Shown here: positions 25,122 to 34,726 of the stretch, one piece after another | How the letters are laid out: the number at the start of each line of letters is the position of its first letter | Position numbering within the stretch: the stretch's first letter is position 1 | Source of the DNA: Bog-473 sp035551835 | GTDB taxonomy: Bacteria > Actinomycetota > Acidimicrobiia > Acidimicrobiales > RAAP-2 | NCBI GenBank assembly: GCA_035551835.1 | Contig: DASZMN010000102.1 | Location: 1 to 64,000, forward strand | Length of the DNA stretch: 64,000 nucleotides | Direction: 5' to 3' | The notes under the pieces: model-generated | Database searches by the model: none | Told to the model about the DNA's origin: nothing | Seen by the model: the letters and a program-made list of their open reading frames with translations, nothing else | Made by a program: the position numbers and the translations under genes

Positions 25122-26589
25122 CCGACGACTACGACTTGGTCGTGATCGGTGGCGGCCCGAGCGGGTTGTTCAGCGCGCTCGAGGCAACGCGAGCCGGCAT
25201 GTCCGTCGCGTTGCTCGAGCAGGGGGGGGGATGCTCGCCAGCCTGTGCCCGAAGGTGCGGAGGGAACTTCGGGCCCGGACTCTGCGCGACGCCGAGCGGT
25301 TTAGGTTGCAGTGCCCGAACTGCAACTGCCTCGTCGGTCTCGGCGGCGCTGCCTTCCATTTCGACACCACGTTGAGCTACGCGCAGCACCTGTCGCGCTC
25401 GAAGATCGAGAAGCAGCGCAGAGGCGGGACAATCCTGCACTACAGCGGGCTCGAGCGGGCCCTCGGGTCTTTCGAACGCGCCGATGCCCTCCTCCGCGAC
25501 GTCTTCGACATCTTCATCGAGTTCGGGCTCCCCGAAGGACTCGAAGACCAACACTGCCCGTTGCTGGAGGAGCACGCAGCACTGTTCGTCAACGTTGACC
25601 TCTCACCCTCGAAGCTGGTGACTGTCCCGGTTGCGGTGCAGGTAATCGATCAATTGACCACCTACCTCACCGCCAGCGGCGTTGACATCTTTCTCGACTC
25701 GCCTGCCCTAATGATCGACCCTGGCACGTTGCGGCGGTGGCGGGTGAGGGCCGCGCTCGAAGGTGCCACGAAGCACCTGCACGCGGACAATGTGGTCGTC
25801 GCGGTCGGGAAATCAGCGTTGCGCTGGATGCAAGCTCTTGTGTCGGAACTCGGTCTCGCCCACACCGCTTGCAAGACGGCCGATGTGGGCGTTCGTCTGG
25901 AGACGGCGCGGGAGAAGATGGCGCCGCTCATGACCGGCTGTCCAAACCCGCGACTGGCGTTCCTGAACGGGCGCGGCGAGTCTGTACGTACGTTCTGCAT
26001 CACACCCGGCGGCCGCGTAATGTACTACAACTTCGCAGGCATCCCCGTGCTCGAAGGGCAGCACTTCTTCGGCAACCCGACCCGGTGGAGCAACATCGGT
26101 ATCGTCACCGCGCTCAGCATGGAGGAGGGAGTAGACGGCACCGAGCACGCCCTCGAGATCGGCCGTCGGGTGAGCGAGTACGGCGGCGGCCAGCCGGTCG
26201 TCCAGACCGTCGGTGACCTGTTCGGCGATGTACCGGGCCCCGGTGGCTGCGCTCAGGAGGCCGGGGTGGGCTCGAGTCTGATTGATTTCACGGCGGGGGA
26301 CCTGCGGAAATGCATGCCGGCGTCGATCGTGGACGACGTGGCGTCGATGATCGAGTTGCTCAACACCGCCAGCCCGGGCTGCGTCCAGGCGTCGGCGACG
26401 GTGGCCGCACCGGTGATCGAGCGGGTGACACCCTCGCTTGAACTGTCGACCGACCTCGAGTCGAGCGCCCCCGGGATCTACGTCGCCGGAGATTGCTCGT
26501 CGAAGTTCATCGGGATCACCTACGGCGCCGCCGCAGGGCTTGCCGCTGCCCGGTCGATGGCCGGGGTGAGTTCATCCTCCCCGCGCTGA
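25118..26589 (+). pseudogene. FAD-dependent oxidoreductase, frameshifted at a poly-G tract
   Basis: The N-terminal FAD loop (YDLVVIGGGPSGLFSALEAT) is read from ATG 25118, but the rest of the protein is in another frame from about 25231. The break falls in a run of nine G at 25222-25230; ten G would join LLEQGGG to MLASLCPKVRRE and give about 491 residues. The downstream part has a Cys cluster CPNCNCLVGLGGAAFHFD and ends with VAGDCSSKFIGITYGAAAGL, typical of an FAD protein of the FAD-dependent dehydrogenase group. The last gene of the operon is therefore broken, phase-variable, or misread in the homopolymer. Confidence 0.75.
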
Positions 26590-26609
26590 CGGGCTGCCAC
26601 CGATATGTC

Positions 26610-26628
26610 GGGGAGCAGAGTGCTCCTC
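26610..26628. terminator. Stem-loop between convergent genes
   Basis: GGAGCA at 26612-26617 pairs with TGCTCC at 26621-26626, with outer pairs extending it. It lies in the 45-base gap between the operon's last stop and the convergent methyltransferase stop, so it may serve both. The stem is short and has no clear U-tract. Confidence 0.4.
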
Positions 26629-26634
26629 GTGTTG

Positions 26635-27381
26635 TCAGACTCCGCCAGCTCGGTTACGACCGGGCGATGAGAGGGCTCTCGTCCTCGGACGTGGGCTCGA
26701 TGTCTCAACTGTTGACGCCCGCGGTAGGTGGCTGCGCGTTTCGCCGGTCGTCCGCTCAGGACGCTTGAACGTCGCCATCCAGTGCCACTGATCCGGCCGC
26801 TTCGCGGTCGGAAGCCCACGGAACCGTCGCAGCGATTCGCACTCAAGGTACGGCAAGAAGGTGCCCAGGATCTCTCCTGACGAGAGGCGATAGGGACCGG
26901 TTCCGTCGCTCATCCAGTCCGAGTACCCGCGGAGAACGAACAATCCGCCTGGCCGAAGGAGGCGGTTGACCTCGCTGGCGTAGCGGTCGCGCTTGCTCGG
27001 TCTAACATTGTGGAAGATGAACGAGTCGCTGACAACATCCGCGCAACCGTCGGGCAGCGGGACATCGATGATGTCGCCCTCGACCCACTTGACCTCCACC
27101 CCGTAGATCTCCTGAAGGCGCTTACCGATCGCCAGCGCCGCAGGCGATCGGTCCACGCCGGTGACGTGCATCCCGTGAACGGCCAGAAACAGCGATTCGA
27201 CCCCAGGACCGCAACCGAGCTCGACGACCTGGTCGCCGCGCTGGATGGCGCCATCACGGACGAGAGTGACCAGCTCCTGGCCGGCTGTGGCCGTGAACCA
27301 CGTGATGTCTTGCAGCGGCTGTCGTTCGTAGACGTCCTCGAAGGCGGTGAGCCAGCGATCGGCGAAAGCTGGTTGTACCAC
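26635..27381 (-). CDS. SAM-dependent methyltransferase
   Basis: A 248-residue class I methyltransferase. SAM motif I is VVELGCGPGVESLFLA near residues 47-62, the acidic residue ending strand 2 is in VTGVDRSPAAL, and motif IV is DVVSDSFIFHN. The C-terminal 40 residues look like low-complexity read-through. GTG 27381 follows AAGGAAGGAT. It is convergent to the lux-type operon and could be a tailoring enzyme for it, but it has its own promoter. Confidence 0.8.
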   Translation of the reverse strand: MVQPAFADRWLTAFEDVYERQPLQDITWFTATAGQELVTLVRDGAIQRGDQVVELGCGPGVESLFLAVHGMHVTGVDRSPAALAIGKRLQEIYGVEVKWVEGDIIDVPLPDGCADVVSDSFIFHNVRPSKRDRYASEVNRLLRPGGLFVLRGYSDWMSDGTGPYRLSSGEILGTFLPYLECESLRRFRGLPTAKRPDQWHWMATFKRPERTTGETRSHLPRASTVETSSPRPRTRALSSPGRNRAGGV

Positions 27382-27510
27382 GGCAATCCTTCCTTCTGAG
27401 CTGTCGACGAATCGCAGACGTTCGTTGGCCGATGGCCTTGTGTCAACTCAACGGCCTGACCATCCGTCGGCGCAACTACGTCAGCATCGGCCGCCGCTCA
27501 CGATGCTGTC

Positions 27511-27846
27511 CGGCGGCGGCGGCTCGCCCTACTTGTGGTGCTCCAAAGGCTGAGCCCAGCTGAACGCGTCGTCTTTGTCCTCCATGACATTTTTCAGCTG
27601 CCCTTCGATGTCATCGGTCAGACCGTCGGGAGACCGGTCCCGTCCTGCCGGCAACTCGCCCGCCGAGCGCGCTTGAAGTTGCAGCACGAGGAGGGCGAAA
27701 GCCGTCTTGCAGTCGTCGATTCGATGGCCGAGAGACTTTGCGTAGTGCATCTGCATAGGGCATGCCCCATGCACCGCCATATCGACGGGAGAGTCGATCA
27801 CGAAGTCGCAGCGTACGGGCCAAAAGCGCGGCGCCACGCTGCATAG
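27511..27846 (+). pseudogene. ECF sigma factor (SigJ-like) C-terminal fragment
   Basis: The translation LLVVLQRLSPAERVVFVL, continuing HDIFQLPFDVIGQTVGR and CRQLARRAR, matches region 4 of SigJ-type ECF sigma factors. Nothing resembling region 2 is found upstream, where the frame becomes Arg-rich and unlike the family. After about 27690 the frame no longer looks like a sigma factor. It is a truncated remnant. Confidence 0.7.
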
Positions 27847-28577
27847 TGCTGCACAGGAGGCGGCTGAGTAGGTTCCGATAAAAGCCCCGAGAATCGGCAA
27901 TTCCACACACTCGTCCGAACGCGAAAACGCTGGCCGCACGAGACGCGCCGACCAGCGTTTCAATGGATAGTGGCGGGGGAAACACGTGAACGTTCTAGCG
28001 AGCGCCAGGAAGAATTCCGCCCAAGTTTTTGCTTACAATGGTCGTTGGACGGGGCTGCGTGGCGCCGCCGGGAGCGAGGGGTAGCGGCCCGGGTCGGGAG
28101 ACCCGGAGGCGTAGCTGTTCCCAGGATCCTCCGTCGACGCTTGGACCGACCCCGCCCTCGGGTCCACGACCGGCAGGCGAATGCCGCCTTGTCGTGTTGG
28201 CCATAGCTCCTCCCCGTTGTGCGACGAGCTGGCAAGTCGTTGGCTCCCGACCTTGTCAGCCTCATGCTTGGCTCCATACCCAGAGCCGCACACAGGCGGT
28301 ATGCAGCAACACGTGTGGGTTCTTCACACACAAGGCTCCTGCGCTGCCGGTTCGAGAACCCTCAACCGTGGGTGACATCTCCTCTTCGGGGGTGACGGTG
28401 CGCACTTCCGCTGATTCACGGGGGTGACATCACCGGATGACGTTGAAGGTGATGTCCATTCAGACCATGAGAGGGGCCTGGACGCCTCGTCCTCGCGCCG
28501 AATCAGGAGGGTGAAGTTCCGATGCAACCGTGGGTCGTCGCAACGACACCGCTTGTCAGCATCGCCCGGAGTCGAGC
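27847..28577. other. Non-coding, mobile-element-like region
   Basis: About 730 bases without a recognisable gene. It contains a short hairpin at 28089-28106 (CCGGGTC/GACCCGG) and the repeat cluster listed separately. Its composition and the neighbouring gene fragments suggest the eroded edge of an insertion sequence or integrated element. Confidence 0.45.
28371..28430 (+). repeat. Three GGGTGAC boxes, insertion-sequence-end-like
   Basis: GGGTGACATC at 28371, GGGTGACGG at 28391 and GGGTGACATC at 28423 lie within 60 bases in the same direction. Multiple short repeats of this kind occur at the ends of IS21-type elements. No istA or istB gene is present, so this could be a solo end. Confidence 0.35.
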
Positions 28578-28781
28578 ATGACCCTGGTTACCCGCGTTCA
28601 AGACAACCAACTGGCTGCCGTTGACCTGATCTCCGTCCCCGATGCTTCGCGTCGAATCGGCGTGCACCCCGACACCCTCTACCGCCTCTGTCGAGCGGGA
28701 CAATTCCCTCCGGCAGTTCAGATCGGTTCAAGGTGGAGGGTGTCGGTGCCCAAGCTGGAACGCTTTCTACACGGCGACTAG
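28578..28781 (+). CDS. Excisionase/AlpA-like HTH DNA-binding protein
   Basis: A 67-residue protein with a MerR-like winged helix of the excisionase class: LISVPDASRRIGVHPDTLYR, then RAGQFPPAVQIGSRWRVSVP and KLERFL. ATG 28578 follows GGAGTCGAGC. Such small proteins are typical cargo of integrative elements. No integrase is nearby, which fits a decayed element. Confidence 0.7.
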   Translation: MTLVTRVQDNQLAAVDLISVPDASRRIGVHPDTLYRLCRAGQFPPAVQIGSRWRVSVPKLERFLHGD

Positions 28782-29137
28782 ATGGACGGTGATGCTTTCA
28801 GCCACCGGTACGACTGCGGGCTCGGTTCAGGCACAAGGTGGCTGGGATCAGGCGGCCCGGATCGCCACATCTAGAGGCGGCGCCTGAACACAGACGGACG
28901 TCGCCGAGTGAGGCTGAACCTCTTGTTCCAGGAGAGATCATTTGGCACTGCCACTCGCTGACCGACGCTACGTGGGCCACAGTAATTTCGTTACACCAAA
29001 GCGGCGAAGGACCGCACTCTGATGACACCCCCCCGCGGTCGACGCCCGTTCGACAGTTACATCCCGCCGGACTTGGCCGTTTCAGGCGTCCGGATACGGA
29101 AAGAGTGGTGGATCGAACCCAGCCCTACTCTGGCACC
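28782..29137. other. Intergenic, no gene seen
   Basis: About 356 bases between the HTH gene and the next frameshifted gene. Open frames here lack codon bias and family matches. I see no repeat or hairpin of note. Confidence 0.35.
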
Positions 29138-30683
29138 GTGACTGAGTGGGACCACATTGAGCGAGCCGAATCCGATCGACGTGTGCCTCTCCGTATCCCG
29201 CCGTGGATCGCTGGGAACGACATCCTCGGCCACTTGAGCCAGGTTGCCTTCAAGGGCTGGGCCATTGATGCCTCGACCTTTCGATGGGAAGTCCAGACCA
29301 GGGAGCGTTACGAGCACCGAGCACCGCGCCTTCTTACCGTCGACACTGTAGTTGCCGGCGGAGAAGAGTCAGGCCAGTGGACCCTGCTCGAGGGCCTCAC
29401 GGACCCCGGGGTGGCTTCAACCCTCAGCGTCGCGCAGATTCTCGAAGAACGCGACCGCATCCTCGCTGAGCGACCCAACAATTTCGCAGCGATGGCAGCA
29501 GCAATCCGGTTGATGGTGACCATGGTGCCTCATGGTGAGATCGCGTCCGCGACCAGAGGTGGCTTCGAGGCTTTGGCAGCCCTGGGACTCTGGCGATCTG
29601 CCCCCACCACTGCTTCCGGAGCTGGGTGTGAAGTTGATCAGGATGGACCCGGCCGTCATGGCTCGACTGGCGTTCGCCCGTGTCCTCATGCGGATCGAGG
29701 AAGAGCCTGACCTGCTGGAGAATCGCCCGGCACCGGCGCCAGGCGAAACGGTGTTCAGCGCCGGGTGGCACCTGACGAGCGATCTGGCGGTGACTCGGGA
29801 CGCCTACCTCGCACCACTATTTCTGTCGGCATCCCCGCGGGTGTGGTGTATCCCATGCCAACGCATTGCCGGCATCGTTGTCTACGACCTCGGCTTGGCC
29901 ATCATCGGCCGGACCGGTAGTGAAGTGGAACTGCTCCAGCTCTTCACGGGGATGGGTGAGCTTCGGGGTGGTGACCGCCCGGGTATCGACTCGACCCACA
30001 CCTTCGAGGCCACAACCTGGTGGGTCGCCAAGATGAATGAGCTCCTAGCTCAAATGAGCGACTTCGCCAACTACGTCGACCAATCGGGACTGTTCGTGCC
30101 CCGGCGACTCATCGAAATGTTCATGAGTGTCGAGCAGCTGGGTCATCGACTCCGAGGCGTAGCCGCGCACGACCGCGACCTAGCAACTCGTCGGGCCCTC
30201 GGCTTCGATGCGTTCGACACCCTGAAGGGACTCGGGATCGTGACTCTCTTCGATGGCTGCAAGCTCAGTCGCGCAGAACAGGCACTTCGATTTCTCGAAT
30301 CTGAGCTTCCCTCCCTTGCGGCCGAACTCCTGCTGATCCCGGCACGCCGGGCCGTGGACGCTTTGCGGCGCGTGCAGGGTGGGTTCGCCTTCACCTCTCG
30401 TATCGCCGGGTCCATGATCCGCTTGCCCGATCGCCGAGGGAATGATCGCGAAGTCCCGCTCGAGGAAGCAGCTGCTCTCTACATTCAGCTACTGCGGAAC
30501 GCCAACCACGGGTTTACCCCCGAGCGGGATGGCAACGAGAAGCGAGATCAAATCCTGCTCATGGCGCATGATGGCAACGTGCCCGGTGACGTCGCGTTCC
30601 TGCCGTACCTCTACTGGCTTGAGGTCGTCGCTCGCCCGGAGCGCTTCGTGCGGAAGCTTCAGCCCCCGCGGCGCGTCCCCTAG
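29138..30683 (+). pseudogene. Uncharacterised protein, probably frameshifted
   Basis: From GTG 29138 a frame with convincing composition runs to about 29600 (VTEWDHIERAESDRRVPLRI at the start). It then degenerates into Ser/Gly/Pro-rich text while the adjacent frame becomes protein-like (PPPLLPELGVKLIRMDPAVM) and continues to a stop at 30683. The combined product would be about 515 residues, mostly helical with no membrane segment; I do not recognise it. Two overlapping genes are the alternative, with ATG 29532 starting the second. Confidence 0.5.
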
Positions 30684-30783
30684 CGCACGGCGGCGCAAAG
30701 ATCGGAAGCCGGCAGTGGCGACCACCAACATGACGCCCACGCCGACGATAGCCAAGGCCAGACCCTCCATGTGATGGGGGCGC

Positions 30784-31074
30784 TCATCTCGCCGCCTGCA
30801 GGTGCGCGAACAATGTCTGAGGGTCGCCGCGCTGGCCGGGGTCCATCAACAAGTCGATGTCGGTGATCACGTTGTCAGCGGAGGGGAAGGCGAGCGTGGC
30901 CAGTTGCACGTCATTGAGCTTTCGGGCCATGTCGAGCACCTTGGCGTCGAGACGCTGGTCGGCCACTTGGTCGATCGGGTCGACCCCGTGGTGGGCCCAT
31001 GGCCGGGATCGTCCTTTGGCGCCAAAGGAGCGAACGTAGTCGACCACACAACCGACACCCCCGACGATTGCCAC
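30784..31074 (-). CDS. Small hypothetical protein
   Basis: A 96-residue frame with strong G/C bias at third codon positions, especially in its second half (KVLDMARKLNDVQLATLAFP). There is a stop two codons upstream of GTG 31074 and no ribosome site, so it may be the 3' remnant of a larger gene. The family is unknown and no membrane segment is seen. Confidence 0.35.
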   Translation of the reverse strand: MAIVGGVGCVVDYVRSFGAKGRSRPWAHHGVDPIDQVADQRLDAKVLDMARKLNDVQLATLAFPSADNVITDIDLLMDPGQRGDPQTLFAHLQAAR

Positions 31075-31460
31075 CTTTCAGATGCCGGTGAGCCGAACGA
31101 GGGCTCGCCAATCTCGAACTCTGAGGCCCCGCAACTCATTGCAACTGAGTCCGATCGTGTCCTAGTCCTGTCCCAATGTTTCGCGATTCTTGGCAATCAC
31201 AGCCGGAAAATGCCAATGCCAGAAACGCCGGCTGAACTCGTCTTTCGCCGCCTGGCGCCGTCTAGTTCGGGACTCTGATTCGCATTAGCAGTGAGTCCGA
31301 TTCGGCCGCTCTCGCACCTCTCCAGCAGGACTTTTGCATTTCGGCCGGCCGGCTTGTCCAAAGGCCGTCCAGAACCGAACGCCAAAGTCCGTGCTGAGAA
31401 GCCTACGTGAACGCTCGCCCGGCGTTTGGCGGGTGGGGTTTCGGTCGGCCGGGTTCTTGG
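31075..31460. other. Intergenic, no gene seen
   Basis: About 386 bases with no frame that looks coding and no clear structure. It lies between a short hypothetical gene and a frameshifted gene, in keeping with the decayed character of 27.4-31.8 kb. Confidence 0.35.
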
Positions 31461-31818
31461 TCAATCTCCCACGACCCGCGGGATCGCCTCGGCACGCTCG
31501 CTGAGCCGAAACGACCGCACTTCACCCGTGTCATCCGGCCGGACAATTCAGTCACCTGGACGATCCAGTCGATATCGGTCACCAACGCAATCCGCTTCCA
31601 GTCTCGCAGGTGCGGGAGGCCAATCTTCAAGTCCTCCCACAGCGCGCCGCTGGACATCCCTCGAACTCAGGAACGACCACGAAGGGTCGAAATTTGCCAC
31701 GCTTCGCAGCGCTTTGGAAGATCGGCAGGACGACGTCGCGAAAGTCCTCCGCTTGGACCTTTCCGGTGACCTCGAACCCGATGACGCCCGGCGGAAAGTC
31801 GCTCAGTTCGTTGACCAT
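31461..31818 (-). pseudogene. SpoIIAA-like (STAS-fold) protein with two frameshifts
   Basis: Read from ATG 31818, FPPGVIGFEVTGKVQAEDF matches the N-terminus of SpoIIAA-like proteins (about 120 residues). The frame shifts near 31656 into SSGALWEDLKIGLPHLRDWK and VTDIDWI. It shifts again near 31545 into GEVRSFRLSERAEAIP, with TGA at 31461. All three parts fit the family in order, so this is an inactivated copy rather than chance. Confidence 0.75.
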
Positions 31819-31881
31819 GTGGGTGTCCCTTCGTCAGATGTTGCGATGGCACTCCTCGGGAGAGGGTCCAAGGCAGCACGT

Positions 31882-34464
31882 TCAGTCGGCCCGGAGCAAC
31901 AGCGCCGTCGGTGTCCGTGCCGCCACGAGGCCCGGCCAGGCGGCAACGACATTGGCCAGCACGAGCGCGGCGAGACCGACGAGGGCCACCGAGAGGACCG
32001 GCACGCTGGGTTGGGGGACCGCATAGATCTCGCGGGCAAAAAGCGTCCACAGCCAACGCCCGGCAACGACGCCGAGAGGCACACCGATCCCGATACCGAT
32101 GGCGGCCGCCACCGACGCCTGCCATGCCACCGCGGCCACGAGTTGTCGCTGGGTGAAACCGATGGTCTTCAACAGCGCCAGGTCGCGTCGGCGTCGCCGC
32201 ACCGACGCGCCCAGGGTGAGGCCGAGAGCCACGATGGCGCCGACGGCGAGTCCCGCCGCGAGCAACGCTGGGGAGAGGCCCATGGTCCCGTACGTCACGA
32301 TCTCGGCGGGGCGCTGGACTCCCAGGACCGAAACGGTGTCCCCCTGACCTTGACCATCGGGAACGGCGGCGAAGACGCGGTCGGCCTGCGTGGCGACGCG
32401 CTGCAGGTTGGCGACGCCTCGGGTAGCGGGGATGCCGTTGTGCAGGCGCACGAAGACGAGGTTCGGACCGTTGAGCGTCGGGTCCGAGCTCGACAACGCC
32501 TGCTCGAACGAGGCGGGCAACCCGGACTCCGACATGAGCGCCCCCGTCCCCATGGAGGTGTGGTCGTCGATGACACTGGAATACCCGACGGCGGGCATCG
32601 TGGCCGTGCCCACCACGACGAGACGAGTTGGCCGGAGGTAGACGGGGTTCCCCGGCGTGCCATACGTGACGACGACGGTGTCGCCGATCTGCTTGTGCAA
32701 CTGCGCCAAGGTGGCCGCGCCCAGGACGATCTGGCCCTTGCCCTCGACGGCGTGCCCGGCCAGTATCGGCGCGCTGATCGGCGCCTTGGTCGAGGAGTGG
32801 CCGTGCTCGAAGAGGAACGGAACACCTTGGCCGTCGATCTCGGCATCGTTGTAGTCGTAGCCATCCCACGCGGCGACATCGGGATCGTGGTCGAGGAGTG
32901 AGAGTGCCTGGGGGGGCGTCGTGTTGCTGGCGTTGAGCAGGTAACTGAAGTTCCACCCATAGAGCGCCGGATGCGACGCCAGAGACTGCAGACCGCTGCC
33001 GAAGGTCAGGGTGGTCACGACCAGGGCAACGGCCAGGATGGCACCCAACAAGGCCGAGCGCACGGGAACCGCGGTGCGGCCCCGCCCTGGATCGAGCGCG
33101 AAGCGCACCCCGACCACGGCCGGCGGCGGTAGCCCGGCCGACGCGGCCGCCTCTACGGCCCTCGACCTGTTCGGAACCGCGATCCTCGAACGAGCGGCCA
33201 CTCGATGCGGTGCGACCCGATACGCCAGGGCGAGCGCCATTGCCCCGAGACCGACGATGAGCACGAGAAAGCCGCAACCAAGCACCGTCGCGTCGAATGC
33301 GATCCCGGCACCGGGGTAGACGGGACGGACGGGCCCCAAGGGAGAGAGCGGGGAGAGCGCGACGGCGACGGCGACGGCGAGCAACGCACCCACCACGATC
33401 GACGCAAAGATGCCGACAAGCCCGTCGACGGCGATCGTCGTCGGCCCCGCGCCGAGGCTGCGCAGGACCGAGGAATCGTCCTCGGCGTCACGAAGTTGGC
33501 GCGACATGAGTTGAAGGCCGATGAGCAAGGCCGCGAGGGCGGCGACCCCGCCGAAGACGCCGAGGGCGATGGCCAATGGCTTGACCGTTCGATCGACTTT
33601 GGCCTCGACCGGTGCGATGGCATGGAACCCGTAGGTGTTCCCGGGGGGTGCGGCCCTGGCGAACTCCCGCTCCACCGCATTGACGCCAGCGTTTCCGTGG
33701 TCGAGTTGGAGCCCATAGGTGATGGCGCCCTGCTGTGCTCCCTCGGCCGCAACCTCTCGGCCCAGGGCCGGGGTGAAAAAGACGAACGTGGGAAACCGAT
33801 CGATGTCGTCCTGGACGATGGCGTTGCTCTGTTGGACCAGCCCCACCAGCGTGGCGTCGAAGCGGATGTGCGGTGCGACACGTGCCGTGCCGAAACCCGG
33901 CAGGCTCGTCTGGTCCTGGGTGTAGATGCCGTAGGGGATGACCTCGCCGACACGAAGGCCGAGCGCTTGCGCCGCTGATGCCGTCATCACGATCTCATGA
34001 GGCCGATCGGGGTTGGCCATGCGCCCCGCCGTGACGGCCAGTCGATCTTGGTCGAAGAACAGCCCGTCGACACTGGCGACAGGTTGGACGTCGTTGATAT
34101 TGACGAGGCGGGGGGCGCCGTCGAGGCCCAGCGGCGCGGCGGCGATTGGGATGGCGGCCTCGACGTGCCGCACGCCGGGCAGGCGAGCGATCGTCTCGAC
34201 GGCCGACGATGAATAGGTCGGCGCGTTCCCCCCACCGTTGCCGACCCCTCCGAACACGGTGACACCCAGGTTCGACGGGTTGGTGCTGGCCAAATAGGTC
34301 GCGAACGACGACTGGGTGCGACGGGCCGCCGCCAAGGCACCCATCGACAGGCCGCCCACCAGTCCGACGAGGAGGACCAGGGAGAGATATCCACCCAACC
34401 GGTGGCGAAGGGTGGCCCGGGCGCGATACCTCGCCAGGCGCAGGCTCTCGCTGGTCAGGGCCAC
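31882..34464 (-). CDS. FtsX-like ABC transporter permease
   Basis: An 860-residue membrane protein of the MacB/FtsX type. One N-terminal membrane helix (YLSLVLLVGLVGGLSMGALA) is followed by a large extracytoplasmic domain. Three helices near residues 340-470 form the first FtsX block, a second extracytoplasmic domain follows, and three C-terminal helices form another FtsX block. I chose GTG 34464, after GGGGGAC, which places the first helix near the N-terminus. Normally an ATPase gene is adjacent; none is seen on either side, so the partner is elsewhere or lost. Likely roles are lipid, lipoprotein or peptide handling. Confidence 0.85.
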   Translation of the reverse strand: MALTSESLRLARYRARATLRHRLGGYLSLVLLVGLVGGLSMGALAAARRTQSSFATYLASTNPSNLGVTVFGGVGNGGGNAPTYSSSAVETIARLPGVRHVEAAIPIAAAPLGLDGAPRLVNINDVQPVASVDGLFFDQDRLAVTAGRMANPDRPHEIVMTASAAQALGLRVGEVIPYGIYTQDQTSLPGFGTARVAPHIRFDATLVGLVQQSNAIVQDDIDRFPTFVFFTPALGREVAAEGAQQGAITYGLQLDHGNAGVNAVEREFARAAPPGNTYGFHAIAPVEAKVDRTVKPLAIALGVFGGVAALAALLIGLQLMSRQLRDAEDDSSVLRSLGAGPTTIAVDGLVGIFASIVVGALLAVAVAVALSPLSPLGPVRPVYPGAGIAFDATVLGCGFLVLIVGLGAMALALAYRVAPHRVAARSRIAVPNRSRAVEAAASAGLPPPAVVGVRFALDPGRGRTAVPVRSALLGAILAVALVVTTLTFGSGLQSLASHPALYGWNFSYLLNASNTTPPQALSLLDHDPDVAAWDGYDYNDAEIDGQGVPFLFEHGHSSTKAPISAPILAGHAVEGKGQIVLGAATLAQLHKQIGDTVVVTYGTPGNPVYLRPTRLVVVGTATMPAVGYSSVIDDHTSMGTGALMSESGLPASFEQALSSSDPTLNGPNLVFVRLHNGIPATRGVANLQRVATQADRVFAAVPDGQGQGDTVSVLGVQRPAEIVTYGTMGLSPALLAAGLAVGAIVALGLTLGASVRRRRRDLALLKTIGFTQRQLVAAVAWQASVAAAIGIGIGVPLGVVAGRWLWTLFAREIYAVPQPSVPVLSVALVGLAALVLANVVAAWPGLVAARTPTALLLRAD

Positions 34465-34726
34465 GCGTCCCCCGAAAGTTGCATGCCCTCTATTTCTCCT
34501 TCTCCGTGGGCCCGCCTCCGCCTGCCATGCAAGTGTGCTCCAGCTCAGAGCCGGGACCAAGGGGGTCAACCCCTCGATCGGCCCTCGTGCCAGCACTACG
34601 TCACGGGGTTCGCGTTATGGGGGGCGCGTCCGTCCGGACCCGGCGGCAATCGGACTCACGCTCGGCCCTGGCGCGTTGTGAGGGAACGGTGCCCAGCGGT
34701 GGAACAGCACGCGTGGGTTTTGCCTG

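Noticed and set aside
4131..26589. A LuxB subunit, flavin reductase or LuxR/LuxI pair inside the operon
   Set aside because: I searched every plus-strand gene and found only one LLM protein. The terminal FAD enzyme is of the dehydrogenase type, not a Fre/LuxG-like FMN reductase, and no regulator motif was seen.
27758..27767. GGGCATGCCC palindrome as an operator
   Set aside because: It lies inside the sigma-factor remnant with no gene start nearby.
31426..32901. A 491-residue plus-strand open frame
   Set aside because: It overlaps the FtsX-type permease and the SpoIIAA-like remnant on the other strand and has the composition of an antisense frame.
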